Positions 1-7,689 of a stretch of 20,280 bases of DNA are shown piece by piece. A program made the translations under genes and the position numbers. The stretch lies in the NCBI GenBank assembly GCA_900767375.1, contig CAAFYX010000041.1, forward strand, positions 1 through 20,280. The letters run 5' to 3'. Positions within the stretch are counted from its first letter, which is position 1, and each line of letters starts with the position of its first letter. Source of the DNA: Rikenellaceae bacterium (GTDB lineage: Bacteria > Bacteroidota > Bacteroidia > Bacteroidales > UBA932). The notes under the pieces were generated by a model. It had not been told where the DNA came from, did no database searches, and saw only the letters and a program-made list of their open reading frames with translations.

Positions 1-139
1 AACCTTCGCAGCTAAGGCCGGTGCTAAGAGCATGGTCAAGTGCATCCGTATGGAGAAATCCCCTAAGACAGGCGCTTATGTTTTCACAGAGCAGCTTGTT
101 GAAGAGGCAAAGGCAAAGGATTATTTCAGCAAGAAGTAA
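1..139 (+). CDS. DUF4295 family small protein (3' part only)
   Basis: Partial gene: the visible 45 residues are in frame from base 2 and end at TAA 137-139. The sequence is small and basic and carries the block KSPKTGAYVFTEQ, which is the signature I know from the roughly 50-residue DUF4295 proteins of Bacteroidota. These lie just after the ribosomal protein genes rpmB and rpmG and just before ftsY, and ftsY is indeed the next gene here. From memory, a member of this family was seen as an extra large-subunit protein (bL38) in a Bacteroidota ribosome structure, so a ribosomal role is likely; that link is recollection, not visible in the sequence. Only a few N-terminal residues should be missing upstream of the window. 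Confidence 0.85.
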   Translation, partial: TFAAKAGAKSMVKCIRMEKSPKTGAYVFTEQLVEEAKAKDYFSKK

Positions 140-161
140 TTCTATCTGAAGATATATTCCG

Positions 162-195
162 GAGGCGGGGTTAAAAACACCCCGCCTCTTTTTTT
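162..195 (+). terminator. Rho-independent terminator after the DUF4295 gene
   Basis: A perfect 9-bp GC-rich stem (162-170 with 180-188), with a 9-base A-rich loop, is followed directly by a run of seven T (189-195). It lies 23 bases after the stop codon of the upstream gene and so separates the ribosomal-protein unit from ftsY. Confidence 0.93.
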
Positions 196-212
196 ATGTC
201 CTCGTTTTTGCC

Positions 213-220
213 TATATTTG
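213..220 (+). promoter_or_regulatory. Predicted ftsY promoter, -7 element TATATTTG
   Basis: TATATTTG matches the Bacteroidota -7 consensus TAnnTTTG exactly. A -33 TTTG is not clear; at the expected distance there is only the T tract of the preceding terminator (189-195). Transcription would begin around 226-228, giving a 5' leader of about 15 bases for ftsY. Confidence 0.6.
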
Positions 221-242
221 TAGGTTACAACACTAGACTGGA

Positions 243-1172
243 ATGGGCATTTTCGATAAAGGAGTAGCAAAGACCAAACAGAACTTTTTTCAGAAGCTCT
301 CAAGGGCTGTCGTGGGCAAGTCCAGGGTGGATGATGATGTCCTTGACGCCATCGAGGAGGCTCTCGTATCTTCCGACATGGGAGTCGAGACTACGCTGAA
401 GATAATAGACAATCTCGAAGAGAGGGTTGAAAGGGACAAGTACATGTCCTTCGACGAGCTCGTCGGCATCCTTCGGGATGAGATAGCAGCTCTGATCGAC
501 CTTGACGGCACGGACGAGGTCGTGCCGTTCGATTTTTCCGTGAAGCCTTACGTGATAATGGTCGTGGGCGTGAATGGTGTGGGAAAGACCACCACCATTG
601 GAAAGCTCGCCAGCATGCTCAAGTCCCAGGGGAAGAAAGTCATCCTTGGAGCGGCGGACACTTTCCGCGCAGCGGCCGTCGACCAGCTCCAGATATGGGC
701 CGACAGGGCCGGCGTCGATATAGTGAAACAGTCCATGGGTTCGGACCCGGCGTCTGTGGCATTCGATACGGTCAGCGCCGCGGTGGCACGCGGGGCTGAT
801 GTGGCCATCATCGACACGGCAGGAAGATTGCATAACAGGGTCGACCTGATGAACGAGCTGACAAAGATCCGTAACGTTATGAGCAAGGTCGTGCCTGGAG
901 CACCTCAGGATGTCCTCCTGGTGCTCGATGGCTCTACCGGACAGAACGCCTTCCAGCAGGCAAAGGAGTTTTCCCGCGCTACCGACGTGACCTCACTTGC
1001 CGTCACCAAGCTTGACGGCTCGGCCAAGGGCGGCGTCGTGATAGGCATTGTGGACCAGTTCAAAATCCCGATCAAGTTCATCGGCATCGGTGAAGGGATC
1101 GATGACCTGAAGATATTTGACAGGAAGGAGTTCGTGAACTCGCTGTTCACCCCGGAAGATTTGAAAAAATAA
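243..1172 (+). CDS. ftsY: Signal recognition particle receptor FtsY
   Basis: FtsY is the membrane-associated SRP receptor. It and Ffh form a GTPase pair that delivers ribosomes making membrane proteins to the Sec translocon. The 309 residues hold the N-domain helices (about 1-90) and the NG GTPase domain. Visible motifs are the P-loop GVNGVGKTT (109-117), the SRP-GTPase insertion motif DTFRAAA (139-145), DTAGR (191-195), TKLDG (255-259) and the closing GIGEG (281-285). The long acidic A-domain of E. coli FtsY is absent, so this is the short form common outside Enterobacteria, with membrane contact presumably through the N-terminal basic/amphipathic helix. It is the first gene of a unit running to deoC; pheT starts 12 bases after its stop. 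The start lies just downstream of a good -7 element, and no Shine-Dalgarno sequence is seen. Confidence 0.97.
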   Translation: MGIFDKGVAKTKQNFFQKLSRAVVGKSRVDDDVLDAIEEALVSSDMGVETTLKIIDNLEERVERDKYMSFDELVGILRDEIAALIDLDGTDEVVPFDFSVKPYVIMVVGVNGVGKTTTIGKLASMLKSQGKKVILGAADTFRAAAVDQLQIWADRAGVDIVKQSMGSDPASVAFDTVSAAVARGADVAIIDTAGRLHNRVDLMNELTKIRNVMSKVVPGAPQDVLLVLDGSTGQNAFQQAKEFSRATDVTSLAVTKLDGSAKGGVVIGIVDQFKIPIKFIGIGEGIDDLKIFDRKEFVNSLFTPEDLKK

Positions 1173-1184
1173 AAACACAATATT

Positions 1185-3629
1185 ATGAAGCTTTCTTACA
1201 ATTGGCTCAAGGATTATCTTGAGTTTGACCTTACCCCAGTGCAGGTGGCAGAAGCCATCACCTCCATCGGTATCGAAGTGGATTCAGTGGAAGAGCAGGA
1301 GGAGATCCCCGGCGGTCTCGCCGGTGTGGTGGTGGCCGAGGTGATGGAGTGTGAACCTCATCCGGACTCTGACCATCTCCACGTGACGAAGGTCAATTAT
1401 GGTGCAGAAGAGCCTGTAACCGTAGTCTGCGGCGCACCTAACGTCGCCGCAGGGCAGAAGGTCCTCTTCGCCACCCTCGGCACCGTCCTTCCTGGTGACT
1501 TCAAGATCAAGAAGTCCAAGATCCGCGGCATCGAGTCCTTCGGCATGATATGCGCCCAGGACGAGCTCGGTATCGGTGAGGACCATTCCGGAATCATGGT
1601 CCTCGAGCCTGAGGCTGTACCAGGCACACCGGCCAAGGACTATCTCCATCTCAAGACCGAGGCGGTCATCGAGTATGAGATCACTGCGAACAGAGTGGAC
1701 GCGGCCTCCCATTACGGAGTGGCCCGCGACCTCTATGCATACCTGAAGTTCAACAACATCCCTTGCGCCTTGAATCTTCCTGACGTATCCGCTTTCAAGG
1801 AAGGCGAAGGCAGCGGTTTTGAAGTGGAGGTCCTTGACAATGACGGCGCACCGCGCTACAGCGGCATCACCATCAAGGATGTCAAGGTCGGCCCGTCACC
1901 GGAGTGGCTCCAGAAGAAGCTCCTCTCCATCGGCCAGAAACCGATCAACAACATCGTGGATATCTCCAACTTCGTCCTCTTCGAGATCGGCCAGCCTCTC
2001 CATACCTTCGATGCCGCGAAGATTGCCGGAGGCAAGGTCATTGTCCGCCGTGCCGCTCAGGATGAGCCTATCAGAACCCTCGACGGGCTCGACAGGAAGC
2101 TCAGTGCCAGGGATATGGTCATTGCAAATGCCAACGGCCCTATGTGTATCGCAGGCGTGTTCGGAGGAGAAGACTCCGGCGTGACAGAAAGCACCACGGA
2201 TGTATTCCTTGAGAGTGCCTATTTCGATCCGGGCTCAATCAGAAAGACAGCGAAGAGCCAGACGCTCCAGACCGATGCCTCCTTCCGCTATGAGAGAGGG
2301 GCTGATCCTAATGCTGTCCCGTATGCCCTCAGACGTGCAGCCCTCCTCATTCAGGAACTTGCCGGCGGTAAGATCGTGGGCAAGGTTCAGGAAGTCTATC
2401 CATCAGTGATCGGGAAGAAGCTGATCGACCTCGACTACTGCAGGATTGAGAAGCTCATCGGACAGAAGATCGGCAAGGAGGCCATTGAGTGCATCCTTTC
2501 CGCTCTTGCATACGATTTCGTGGAGAAGAGGGAGAACGGTGCCCTGGTCGCCGCTCCTTCATATATGATCGACGTTACCAGGGAGTGCGATGTAGTTGAG
2601 GAGATCCTCAGGATCTACGGATACAACAACATCGCCCTGCCTCAGCACATGAAGATGTCCGTCAACGCTACACCGTCCCCTGAGCCGGAGGCGGTCCGCA
2701 ACGGCATCTCCAACTTCCTCGCAGCCAACGGCTTCGTTGAGATAATGAACAACTCCCTGACAAAGGGCGAGTACTATGACAAGCTCACCACTTTCTCCGC
2801 TGACAAGTGCGCCCATGTGGTCAATCCTCTCAGCCAGGACCTCAATGTCATGAGGCAGACCCTCATCCTGGGCGGTCTCGAAGTGGTCGCATATAACATC
2901 AACCGTCAGATCTCATCCCTCAAGATGTTCGAGTACGGCTCCGTATACTGCAGGAGACCGGAGGTCGAAGGCACCACCCTTGCCGGATATGAGGAGCATC
3001 CATGCTTTGCGATGTTTATTACAGGTACCCCGGACAAGTCCTGGAGGAATGAGCCTGCCAAAGGTGATTTCTTCCAGCTCAAGGGCTATGTCGAGCTTCT
3101 CATGAAGCGTTTCGGCGCTGACCTGTATCAGATGAAATGCGATGCGGCTCCATCCGACGTCTTCTCCGAGGGAGTAAGCTACAGCCTGTTCGGAGGCCAG
3201 CCTAAGCCGTTCCTCTCCATGGGTGTCATCAATCCTTCGCTCGCGAGGAAATTCGGAATCAAGCAGCCTGTGTTTGCCGCTGAGATAAACTGGAACACAC
3301 TTTTCGAGGTGATCAAGAGAAACAAGGTGGCCTTCAAGGAGATGCCTAAGTTCCCTGAAGTACGCAGGGACCTTGCGCTCCTTCTCGACGAGAATGTCAA
3401 GTACTCCGACCTTCAGGCCAGCGCCCAGAAGGCTGCGAAGAAACTTCTCAAGCAGGTCTCCCTCTTTGACGTCTACAGAGGCGACAAGATCCCTGCCGGA
3501 AAGAAGCAGTATGCCCTGAGTTTCGTCCTCCAGGACATCGAGAAGACCCTTACCGATGCCGATGTGGAGAGAGTGATGGACAAGCTCCTCTCTACTTTCA
3601 CGAACGAGTTCGGCGCCGTATTGAGATAG
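1185..3629 (+). CDS. pheT: Phenylalanine--tRNA ligase beta subunit
   Basis: PheT is the larger subunit of the alpha2-beta2 phenylalanyl-tRNA synthetase. It binds and edits tRNA-Phe while PheS carries the catalytic site. The 814-residue length is normal. Domains in order: N-terminal helical segment (MKLSYNWLKDYL), EMAP/OB-fold tRNA-binding domain (about 40-150, including HPDSDHLHV), B3/B4 editing region (about 200-400), B5 DNA-binding-like domain (about 409-480), synthetase-like core (about 490-690), and the C-terminal ferredoxin-fold anticodon-binding domain (about 718-814, starting near FPEVRRDLALLL). pheS is not adjacent, unlike the pheST arrangement of E. coli. It sits 12 bases after ftsY and 6 bases before the DUF4296 gene, consistent with one transcript. 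Confidence 0.97.
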   Translation: MKLSYNWLKDYLEFDLTPVQVAEAITSIGIEVDSVEEQEEIPGGLAGVVVAEVMECEPHPDSDHLHVTKVNYGAEEPVTVVCGAPNVAAGQKVLFATLGTVLPGDFKIKKSKIRGIESFGMICAQDELGIGEDHSGIMVLEPEAVPGTPAKDYLHLKTEAVIEYEITANRVDAASHYGVARDLYAYLKFNNIPCALNLPDVSAFKEGEGSGFEVEVLDNDGAPRYSGITIKDVKVGPSPEWLQKKLLSIGQKPINNIVDISNFVLFEIGQPLHTFDAAKIAGGKVIVRRAAQDEPIRTLDGLDRKLSARDMVIANANGPMCIAGVFGGEDSGVTESTTDVFLESAYFDPGSIRKTAKSQTLQTDASFRYERGADPNAVPYALRRAALLIQELAGGKIVGKVQEVYPSVIGKKLIDLDYCRIEKLIGQKIGKEAIECILSALAYDFVEKRENGALVAAPSYMIDVTRECDVVEEILRIYGYNNIALPQHMKMSVNATPSPEPEAVRNGISNFLAANGFVEIMNNSLTKGEYYDKLTTFSADKCAHVVNPLSQDLNVMRQTLILGGLEVVAYNINRQISSLKMFEYGSVYCRRPEVEGTTLAGYEEHPCFAMFITGTPDKSWRNEPAKGDFFQLKGYVELLMKRFGADLYQMKCDAAPSDVFSEGVSYSLFGGQPKPFLSMGVINPSLARKFGIKQPVFAAEINWNTLFEVIKRNKVAFKEMPKFPEVRRDLALLLDENVKYSDLQASAQKAAKKLLKQVSLFDVYRGDKIPAGKKQYALSFVLQDIEKTLTDADVERVMDKLLSTFTNEFGAVLR

Positions 3630-3635
3630 TTTGGG

Positions 3636-4262
3636 ATGAAGCCGTTCCGTTGCATTCTGACGATCGTGACCGTAATGGTCTGTATCTGCTCCTGCTCGGA
3701 GGGCGGAAAAGTGATTCCGCGCTCCAAGCTGGCGAAGATATACGCAGATATGTTCGTTGTCGATGCATGGCTTACCACGGCTCCATATGAAAACCGTATG
3801 GCTGCTGACTCGACCAGCGTGTATGAGCCGATCTTCAACTCCTATGGGTACACTACCGAAGACTATCTGGCCAGCGTGTCGTATTATCTTATGGATCCGG
3901 ACAGATTCTCCAGGATACTTAAGAAGAGCAGCCACATCCTTGATACCGACATCGAGGACATCCAGAAGGAACTGGACGGTCTGGTGGAGCATGAGCAGCT
4001 GAGGCGTAAATACCGCAGTTCCATTAGGTGTACGTTCACTCTGTATGACACACTGTTTGACAAGGCTTCGTTTACTGACAAGGTGGAAATAGTCAGAGAC
4101 CCGGCAGGCCGTTATCTGCCTGTACGTGTCGTGGAGGATACTTCATTCTTCGGACCGAAGCTTGTCCTGAAAAGCGATACCGTCGAGGTCAAGGCTGATG
4201 TGATACTTGAGACTCCGAGGGAGAGAGCCCGGAGCAGAGCTTTGGAGGAGCTCCCTTTATGA
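3636..4262 (+). CDS. DUF4296 domain lipoprotein
   Basis: Predicted cell-envelope lipoprotein of 208 residues. The N-terminus has a short charged segment, a hydrophobic stretch (about 7-17) and a lipobox ICSC with the acylated cysteine most likely at 20. The following region, IPRSKLAKIYADMFVVDAWL, has the pattern of the Bacteroidota DUF4296 domain (about 25-110), which is helical with conserved aspartates. The C-terminal third, rich in valine and charged residues (KLVLKSDTVEVKADV), ends in an Arg-rich tail and has no family I recognise. Function is unknown. The gene follows pheT by 6 bases and overlaps the radical SAM gene by 4 bases (ATGA), so it is co-transcribed with housekeeping genes that have no obvious link to the envelope. 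Confidence 0.8.
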   Translation: MKPFRCILTIVTVMVCICSCSEGGKVIPRSKLAKIYADMFVVDAWLTTAPYENRMAADSTSVYEPIFNSYGYTTEDYLASVSYYLMDPDRFSRILKKSSHILDTDIEDIQKELDGLVEHEQLRRKYRSSIRCTFTLYDTLFDKASFTDKVEIVRDPAGRYLPVRVVEDTSFFGPKLVLKSDTVEVKADVILETPRERARSRALEELPL

Positions 4263-5014
4263 TGAGGGAGGAACTGGTATTCGGACCTATCCGGAGCCGC
4301 AGGCTCGGGTCTTCCTTGGGCATCAATGTTCTGCCGGAGAAGGGGAAGCTCTGCAATTTTGACTGCATCTATTGCGAGTGCGGATGGAACCGCGACGGGA
4401 TGGGCGACAGGAAACTGCCGACGGCGCAGATGCTGCGCGAGGCGCTGGGCGCCAAGCTGCAGGAGTGCGCTGCTGATGGTATTGGCATTGACTCGATCAC
4501 TTTTTCGGGCGATGGCGAGCCTACTCTGAACCCTGAGTTCCCTCAAATGGTGGATGTGACGCTGGAGCTGCGTGACAGGTTCTTCCCGGAGTGCCGTGTG
4601 GCTGTCCTTTCTAATGCAACCATGGTGTGGAAGGATGAGGTCTTCCAGGCCCTTTCCAGGGTGGAGAGACCGATTATGAAGATTGATGCACCGACCACAG
4701 CGCTGGCGCGGCTTATTAACAAACCATGGCCGGGCTACAGTGTGGAGAAGGTGGTGGAGTCGCTGAAGAGGTTCAACGGCCGGTTTGTCCTTCAGACCAT
4801 GTTCCTGAAGAGCGGTGATTTCGATTCCTCGGCTCCTGAGGTGCTGGACGGGTGGATGGATATAGTGCGCATGCTCAGGCCGCGTAAGATAATGGTGTAT
4901 ACCATTGACCGTGAGACCCCTCAGAAGGGCCTGGTCAAGTTTACTGCAGAGGAGATGGCTTCTCTGGTGAGTCCCCTTGCCGAGGAGGGCTTCGATATTA
5001 TGATAAAGGATTAA
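4259..5014 (+). CDS. Radical SAM protein, COG0731-like
   Basis: Small radical SAM enzyme of 251 residues. The [4Fe-4S] cluster motif is CNFDCIYC (C32, C36, C39, spacing CX3CX2C), followed at once by another cysteine (C41). The SAM-contact strand follows as FSGDGEPTL (82-90). The layout (LGINVLP before the cysteines, GDGEPT after) resembles COG0731/TYW1-related Fe-S oxidoreductases, but the protein lacks the flavodoxin domain of true TYW1 and its substrate is unknown. Two adjacent ATG codons (4259 and 4262) could start it. The first overlaps the DUF4296 stop as ATGA and has GGAGGAG (4244-4250) eight bases upstream, an unusually good Shine-Dalgarno match for this lineage, although it also lies in coding sequence. 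deoC follows after 10 bases. Confidence 0.85.
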   Translation: MMREELVFGPIRSRRLGSSLGINVLPEKGKLCNFDCIYCECGWNRDGMGDRKLPTAQMLREALGAKLQECAADGIGIDSITFSGDGEPTLNPEFPQMVDVTLELRDRFFPECRVAVLSNATMVWKDEVFQALSRVERPIMKIDAPTTALARLINKPWPGYSVEKVVESLKRFNGRFVLQTMFLKSGDFDSSAPEVLDGWMDIVRMLRPRKIMVYTIDRETPQKGLVKFTAEEMASLVSPLAEEGFDIMIKD

Positions 5015-5024
5015 ATTTTGGATT

Positions 5025-5918
5025 ATGATGAAATATTGTGAGAAGTATGCTTATTCACCGGATGTGGAAGCGATAGGCGGACGTCTGGAAATGATAGCCT
5101 CCAACCTTGAACACGCCATGTCTGCCGATATGCTGAAGGAGTGTTTCGGCCTGATGGACCTTACGACGCTCCATACGAATGATACGGAGGAGTCCGTGCT
5201 CAAGCTCGTGCAGAAGGTCAATGATCTCAAGGGCTCTTATCCCGACTATCCGCTGCCGGCATCTATCTGCGTATACCCGAACTTCGCTCACGTAGTGGCG
5301 CAGCACAGGAATGACCCGCAGGTGCATGTCACCACTGTCTCCAGCTGTTTCCCATCTGCTCAGAGCTTCCTGGAGGTGAAGGTGCGCGAGTGTGAGCTTG
5401 CCGTGAAGGACGGCGCCGAGGAGGTCGACATTGTCCTAGCTCTCAATTCCTTCATGGCGGGCGATGAGGACGCCGCATCACGCGAGATACGCGAGATGAA
5501 GGCGGCCATCGACAGGGTTGCGGCCCAGGAAGGGCGCACCGTAGTCCTGAAGGTTATCCTTGAGACCGGTCTCCTGGATACACCGGAGAATATCGCCGAG
5601 GCTTCTTTCCTGGCGATGGAGGCTGGAGCTGATTTCATCAAGACCTCTACAGGAAAGGTAACAGTGAACGCCACTCCGATGACAGCTTATGTGATGTGCG
5701 AGTGTATCCGCAGATACTATGAGAAGACCGGAGTGAAGGTGGGATTCAAGGCTGCCGGAGGTATCTCCAATGCCAAGGATGCGGCTTGCTACTACTCGAT
5801 AGTCTCCACGGTTCTGGGAAAGGACTGGCTGGACAGGAAATATTTCCGTCTCGGAGTGAGCCGTCTGGCAAACTCCCTGATGTCTTCGATCGAGCAGAAG
5901 ACCGTGACGGTTTTCTAG
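5025..5918 (+). CDS. deoC: Deoxyribose-phosphate aldolase
   Basis: DeoC cleaves 2-deoxyribose-5-phosphate to acetaldehyde and glyceraldehyde-3-phosphate in deoxynucleoside catabolism, in the cytoplasm. The 297-residue TIM-barrel protein shows the class I aldolase residues: Schiff-base lysine K206 in FIKTSTGK, proton-relay K242 in GFKAAGGI, and D135 in EVDIVL. An N-terminal extension of about 40 residues makes it longer than many bacterial DeoC proteins of 220-260 residues, as is usual for the longer E. coli-like form. Two ATG codons (5025, 5028) are possible starts. It is the last gene of the unit that begins with ftsY and is followed by a terminator; no other deoxynucleoside catabolism gene adjoins it. 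The dCMP deaminase and uridine kinase further along the window act on related metabolites but are in separate units. Confidence 0.95.
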   Translation: MMKYCEKYAYSPDVEAIGGRLEMIASNLEHAMSADMLKECFGLMDLTTLHTNDTEESVLKLVQKVNDLKGSYPDYPLPASICVYPNFAHVVAQHRNDPQVHVTTVSSCFPSAQSFLEVKVRECELAVKDGAEEVDIVLALNSFMAGDEDAASREIREMKAAIDRVAAQEGRTVVLKVILETGLLDTPENIAEASFLAMEAGADFIKTSTGKVTVNATPMTAYVMCECIRRYYEKTGVKVGFKAAGGISNAKDAACYYSIVSTVLGKDWLDRKYFRLGVSRLANSLMSSIEQKTVTVF

Positions 5919-5939
5919 TCTCTCGGAAAATGTATACGG

Positions 5940-5969
5940 AAAGTGACCGCTTTTGCGGCCACTTTTTTT
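5940..5969 (+). terminator. Terminator after deoC
   Basis: The arms AAGTGACCGC (5941-5950) and GCGGCCACTT (5955-5964) pair with one A-C mismatch around a TTTT loop, and a T run follows (5963-5969). It lies about 20 bases after the deoC stop and ends the ftsY-pheT-deoC unit. Confidence 0.85.
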
Positions 5970-6048
5970 GTTTTCCTGTCTTCGCGGGCATCTGATTCCT
6001 GCCATGGAAGGTGCCAGGAGGCCGATATTTGAAGATAAACGTTTACTT

Positions 6049-6080
6049 TTTGTGAACACGGATAAATCTCCGTCACTTTG
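6049..6080 (+). promoter_or_regulatory. Predicted promoter of the metallopeptidase/DUF3575/Mfa2 operon
   Basis: A -33 TTTG (6049-6052) and a -7 element TCACTTTG (6073-6080, one mismatch to TAnnTTTG) are separated by 20 bases, which is the spacing expected for the Bacteroidota primary sigma factor. The first start codon (6103) lies 23 bases downstream. The rest of the gap 5919-6048 holds only the deoC terminator and no further element I can recognise. Confidence 0.6.
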
Positions 6081-6102
6081 CAACTGGAAAAAGTGATGGA
6101 TT

Positions 6103-7689
6103 ATGAGACGTTTGGAAATTCTATTAATGATTGCATCCGTGTTCTGTTCCTGCTCCGGGCTGGGACAGGAGGATATCGGCAGGAAGAAGGCGGAATACTC
6201 CGTGGGGCACGATATGATTGTGCTCGGAGACCGTCTGGAGAATCCTTATGCTGTGGAGAATGTCACCAGGGCATTGGACAGTGTGTACCCGGCCAGGGCC
6301 GGGCGTCTGGCAGTGACCCCGACGGACAAGTATGTCCGTTTCCTTCCTAAGAACGAGTCGGAGTACAACAGGCTCTTCAGTCTCGGACTGGTCCTTTCGG
6401 ACCATCCTCTGGACTATCAGATCATAAGGGACGGGGATTACTACCATGACCCGGACCTTCCTGAAGACAGGATCACCTGGCAGTATGCTGTGGTCCCGGA
6501 AGGGTTTGTGCCGCCGGCCGGCATCAAGTACGAGGTGATTGAGGAGTGCTTCATCGCGGATGATGCTCCCACCAGGGCTGATGACGGTATAGACTGGGGC
6601 CTGGTGGAGGCCGAGGCCTACAGGCTGACAGGCAACGAAGACATGCTCATCCCGCAGTCCAGGGATGGATCGGGCCCAGCATCCCCATCGGGGAGGATCA
6701 CTATTGTGGATGACAAGAAGGACGGAGGGACGCCGCAGGGAGTCTCCGGAGTGAAAGTCATGTGCCACACTTTCGTGAAGTACAGCTCGTGCTATACGGA
6801 CGAGGACGGGAACTATGAAATGGACAAGTCCTTCTCCGGGCAGCTCAGATACAGGCTTGTGTTCCAGAACAGCAAGGGCTTTGCCATAGGGTTCAACAAG
6901 ATTCTGGTTCCGGCTTCGACGTCGGCGCTGGGAAAGTCCGGCCCCGAAGGGGTCAGCGTAGAGATCGGCAGCGGTTCGGACCGGAAGATGTTCTGCCGTG
7001 CGGCAGTGAACAATGCCGCATACGAGTATTTCGAAAGGTGCGCCGAGCAGGGAAAGACGATTGATCTCCCGCCGCTCAATACCAGGATATGGATCTTCCA
7101 GGGGCTCTCCGGAGGCAGTACGATGATGCTCCAGCATGGAGCGATGATAGATGATACCCTGATAGGTAACTATCTGGGCGGCTATACAAAGGTTGCAAAG
7201 ACATTCCTTCCGGACATAACGCTGGGACTGAAGGACTACGACGATTTCTCATCAGTCTATTCCCAGACGGTCCACGAACTCGCTCACGCGAGCCATTTCT
7301 CGAAGGTGGGGACGACCTTCTGGGACAAGTACATCATGTTCATCCTGAGGTCTTTCCTGGAGTCCGGCGGTAAGGTGTATGGTCTCGGTGATGAGAAGGA
7401 TGCCGGATACTGCGAGGTCGGTGAGATGTGGGCATATTATGTTATGAACTGTATGTACAATGAGCGGTATCAGGGTGAGGAACTGCTTTTCGGCCTGTCC
7501 TTCTGGTTCCATCCGCATATCTTCCATTATCTCGACGAGAGAGGACTGGGGAGGTCCAGGATATTTGCAGCACTCACTCCTGATGTTTGCTCGAGGGAGG
7601 ATCTTCAGAAGAAACTCGAAAGTCTGTATTCCGAAGATTCCCAGATAATCAAACAGGCTTTCGACAGATATTCATATGCACAGAACTAG
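6103..7689 (+). CDS. Secreted lipoprotein with HExxH zinc-peptidase motif
   Basis: I do not recognise the family as a whole. The 528-residue protein starts with a lipoprotein signal (hydrophobic 5-14, lipobox FCSC, cysteine 17), so it is probably anchored to the outer membrane. Residues about 30-160 are a hydrophilic region of unknown fold. Residues about 196-270 (GRITIVDD...GVSGVKV...SSCYTDEDGNYEM) look like a carboxypeptidase-regulatory/CNA-B-type beta-sandwich, whose usual mark is a G-V-x-V strand followed by T-D-x-D-G-x-Y. The C-terminal half has HELAH (391-395) in TVHELAHASHF, the zinc site of a metallopeptidase. A later acidic segment, EVGEMWAYY (438-446), could supply the third ligand, E441 or E438, as in gluzincins. 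The stop overlaps the next gene by 14 bases. Peptidase activity is inferred; it could also be a binding protein with a retained zinc site. Confidence 0.72.
   Translation: MRRLEILLMIASVFCSCSGLGQEDIGRKKAEYSVGHDMIVLGDRLENPYAVENVTRALDSVYPARAGRLAVTPTDKYVRFLPKNESEYNRLFSLGLVLSDHPLDYQIIRDGDYYHDPDLPEDRITWQYAVVPEGFVPPAGIKYEVIEECFIADDAPTRADDGIDWGLVEAEAYRLTGNEDMLIPQSRDGSGPASPSGRITIVDDKKDGGTPQGVSGVKVMCHTFVKYSSCYTDEDGNYEMDKSFSGQLRYRLVFQNSKGFAIGFNKILVPASTSALGKSGPEGVSVEIGSGSDRKMFCRAAVNNAAYEYFERCAEQGKTIDLPPLNTRIWIFQGLSGGSTMMLQHGAMIDDTLIGNYLGGYTKVAKTFLPDITLGLKDYDDFSSVYSQTVHELAHASHFSKVGTTFWDKYIMFILRSFLESGGKVYGLGDEKDAGYCEVGEMWAYYVMNCMYNERYQGEELLFGLSFWFHPHIFHYLDERGLGRSRIFAALTPDVCSREDLQKKLESLYSEDSQIIKQAFDRYSYAQN

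Noticed and set aside
300..833. Minus-strand frame opposite ftsY
   Set aside because: All FtsY GTPase motifs are in the plus frame; the antisense product has no family.
1819..2184. Ser/Arg-rich plus-strand frame within pheT
   Set aside because: Out-of-frame shadow with the low-complexity composition typical of codon-bias artefacts.
2913..3992. 359-codon open frame on the minus strand opposite the pheT end and DUF4296 start
   Set aside because: It lies opposite two well-supported genes, shows no recognisable family and reflects the codon bias of the sense genes.
4330..4400. Idea that the radical SAM gene is a TYW1 wyosine enzyme
   Set aside because: No flavodoxin domain and a bacterial context; kept only as COG0731-like with unknown substrate.
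6078..6350. Short plus-strand frame starting before the metallopeptidase-like gene
   Set aside because: Its start overlaps the -7 promoter element, and the other frame (ATG 6103) gives a proper lipoprotein signal and a 528-residue protein.
6124..7137. 337-codon open frame on the minus strand opposite the metallopeptidase-like gene
   Set aside because: The sense frame has a lipoprotein signal, promoter and HExxH motif; the antisense frame has low-complexity His/Arg-rich sequence and no motif.
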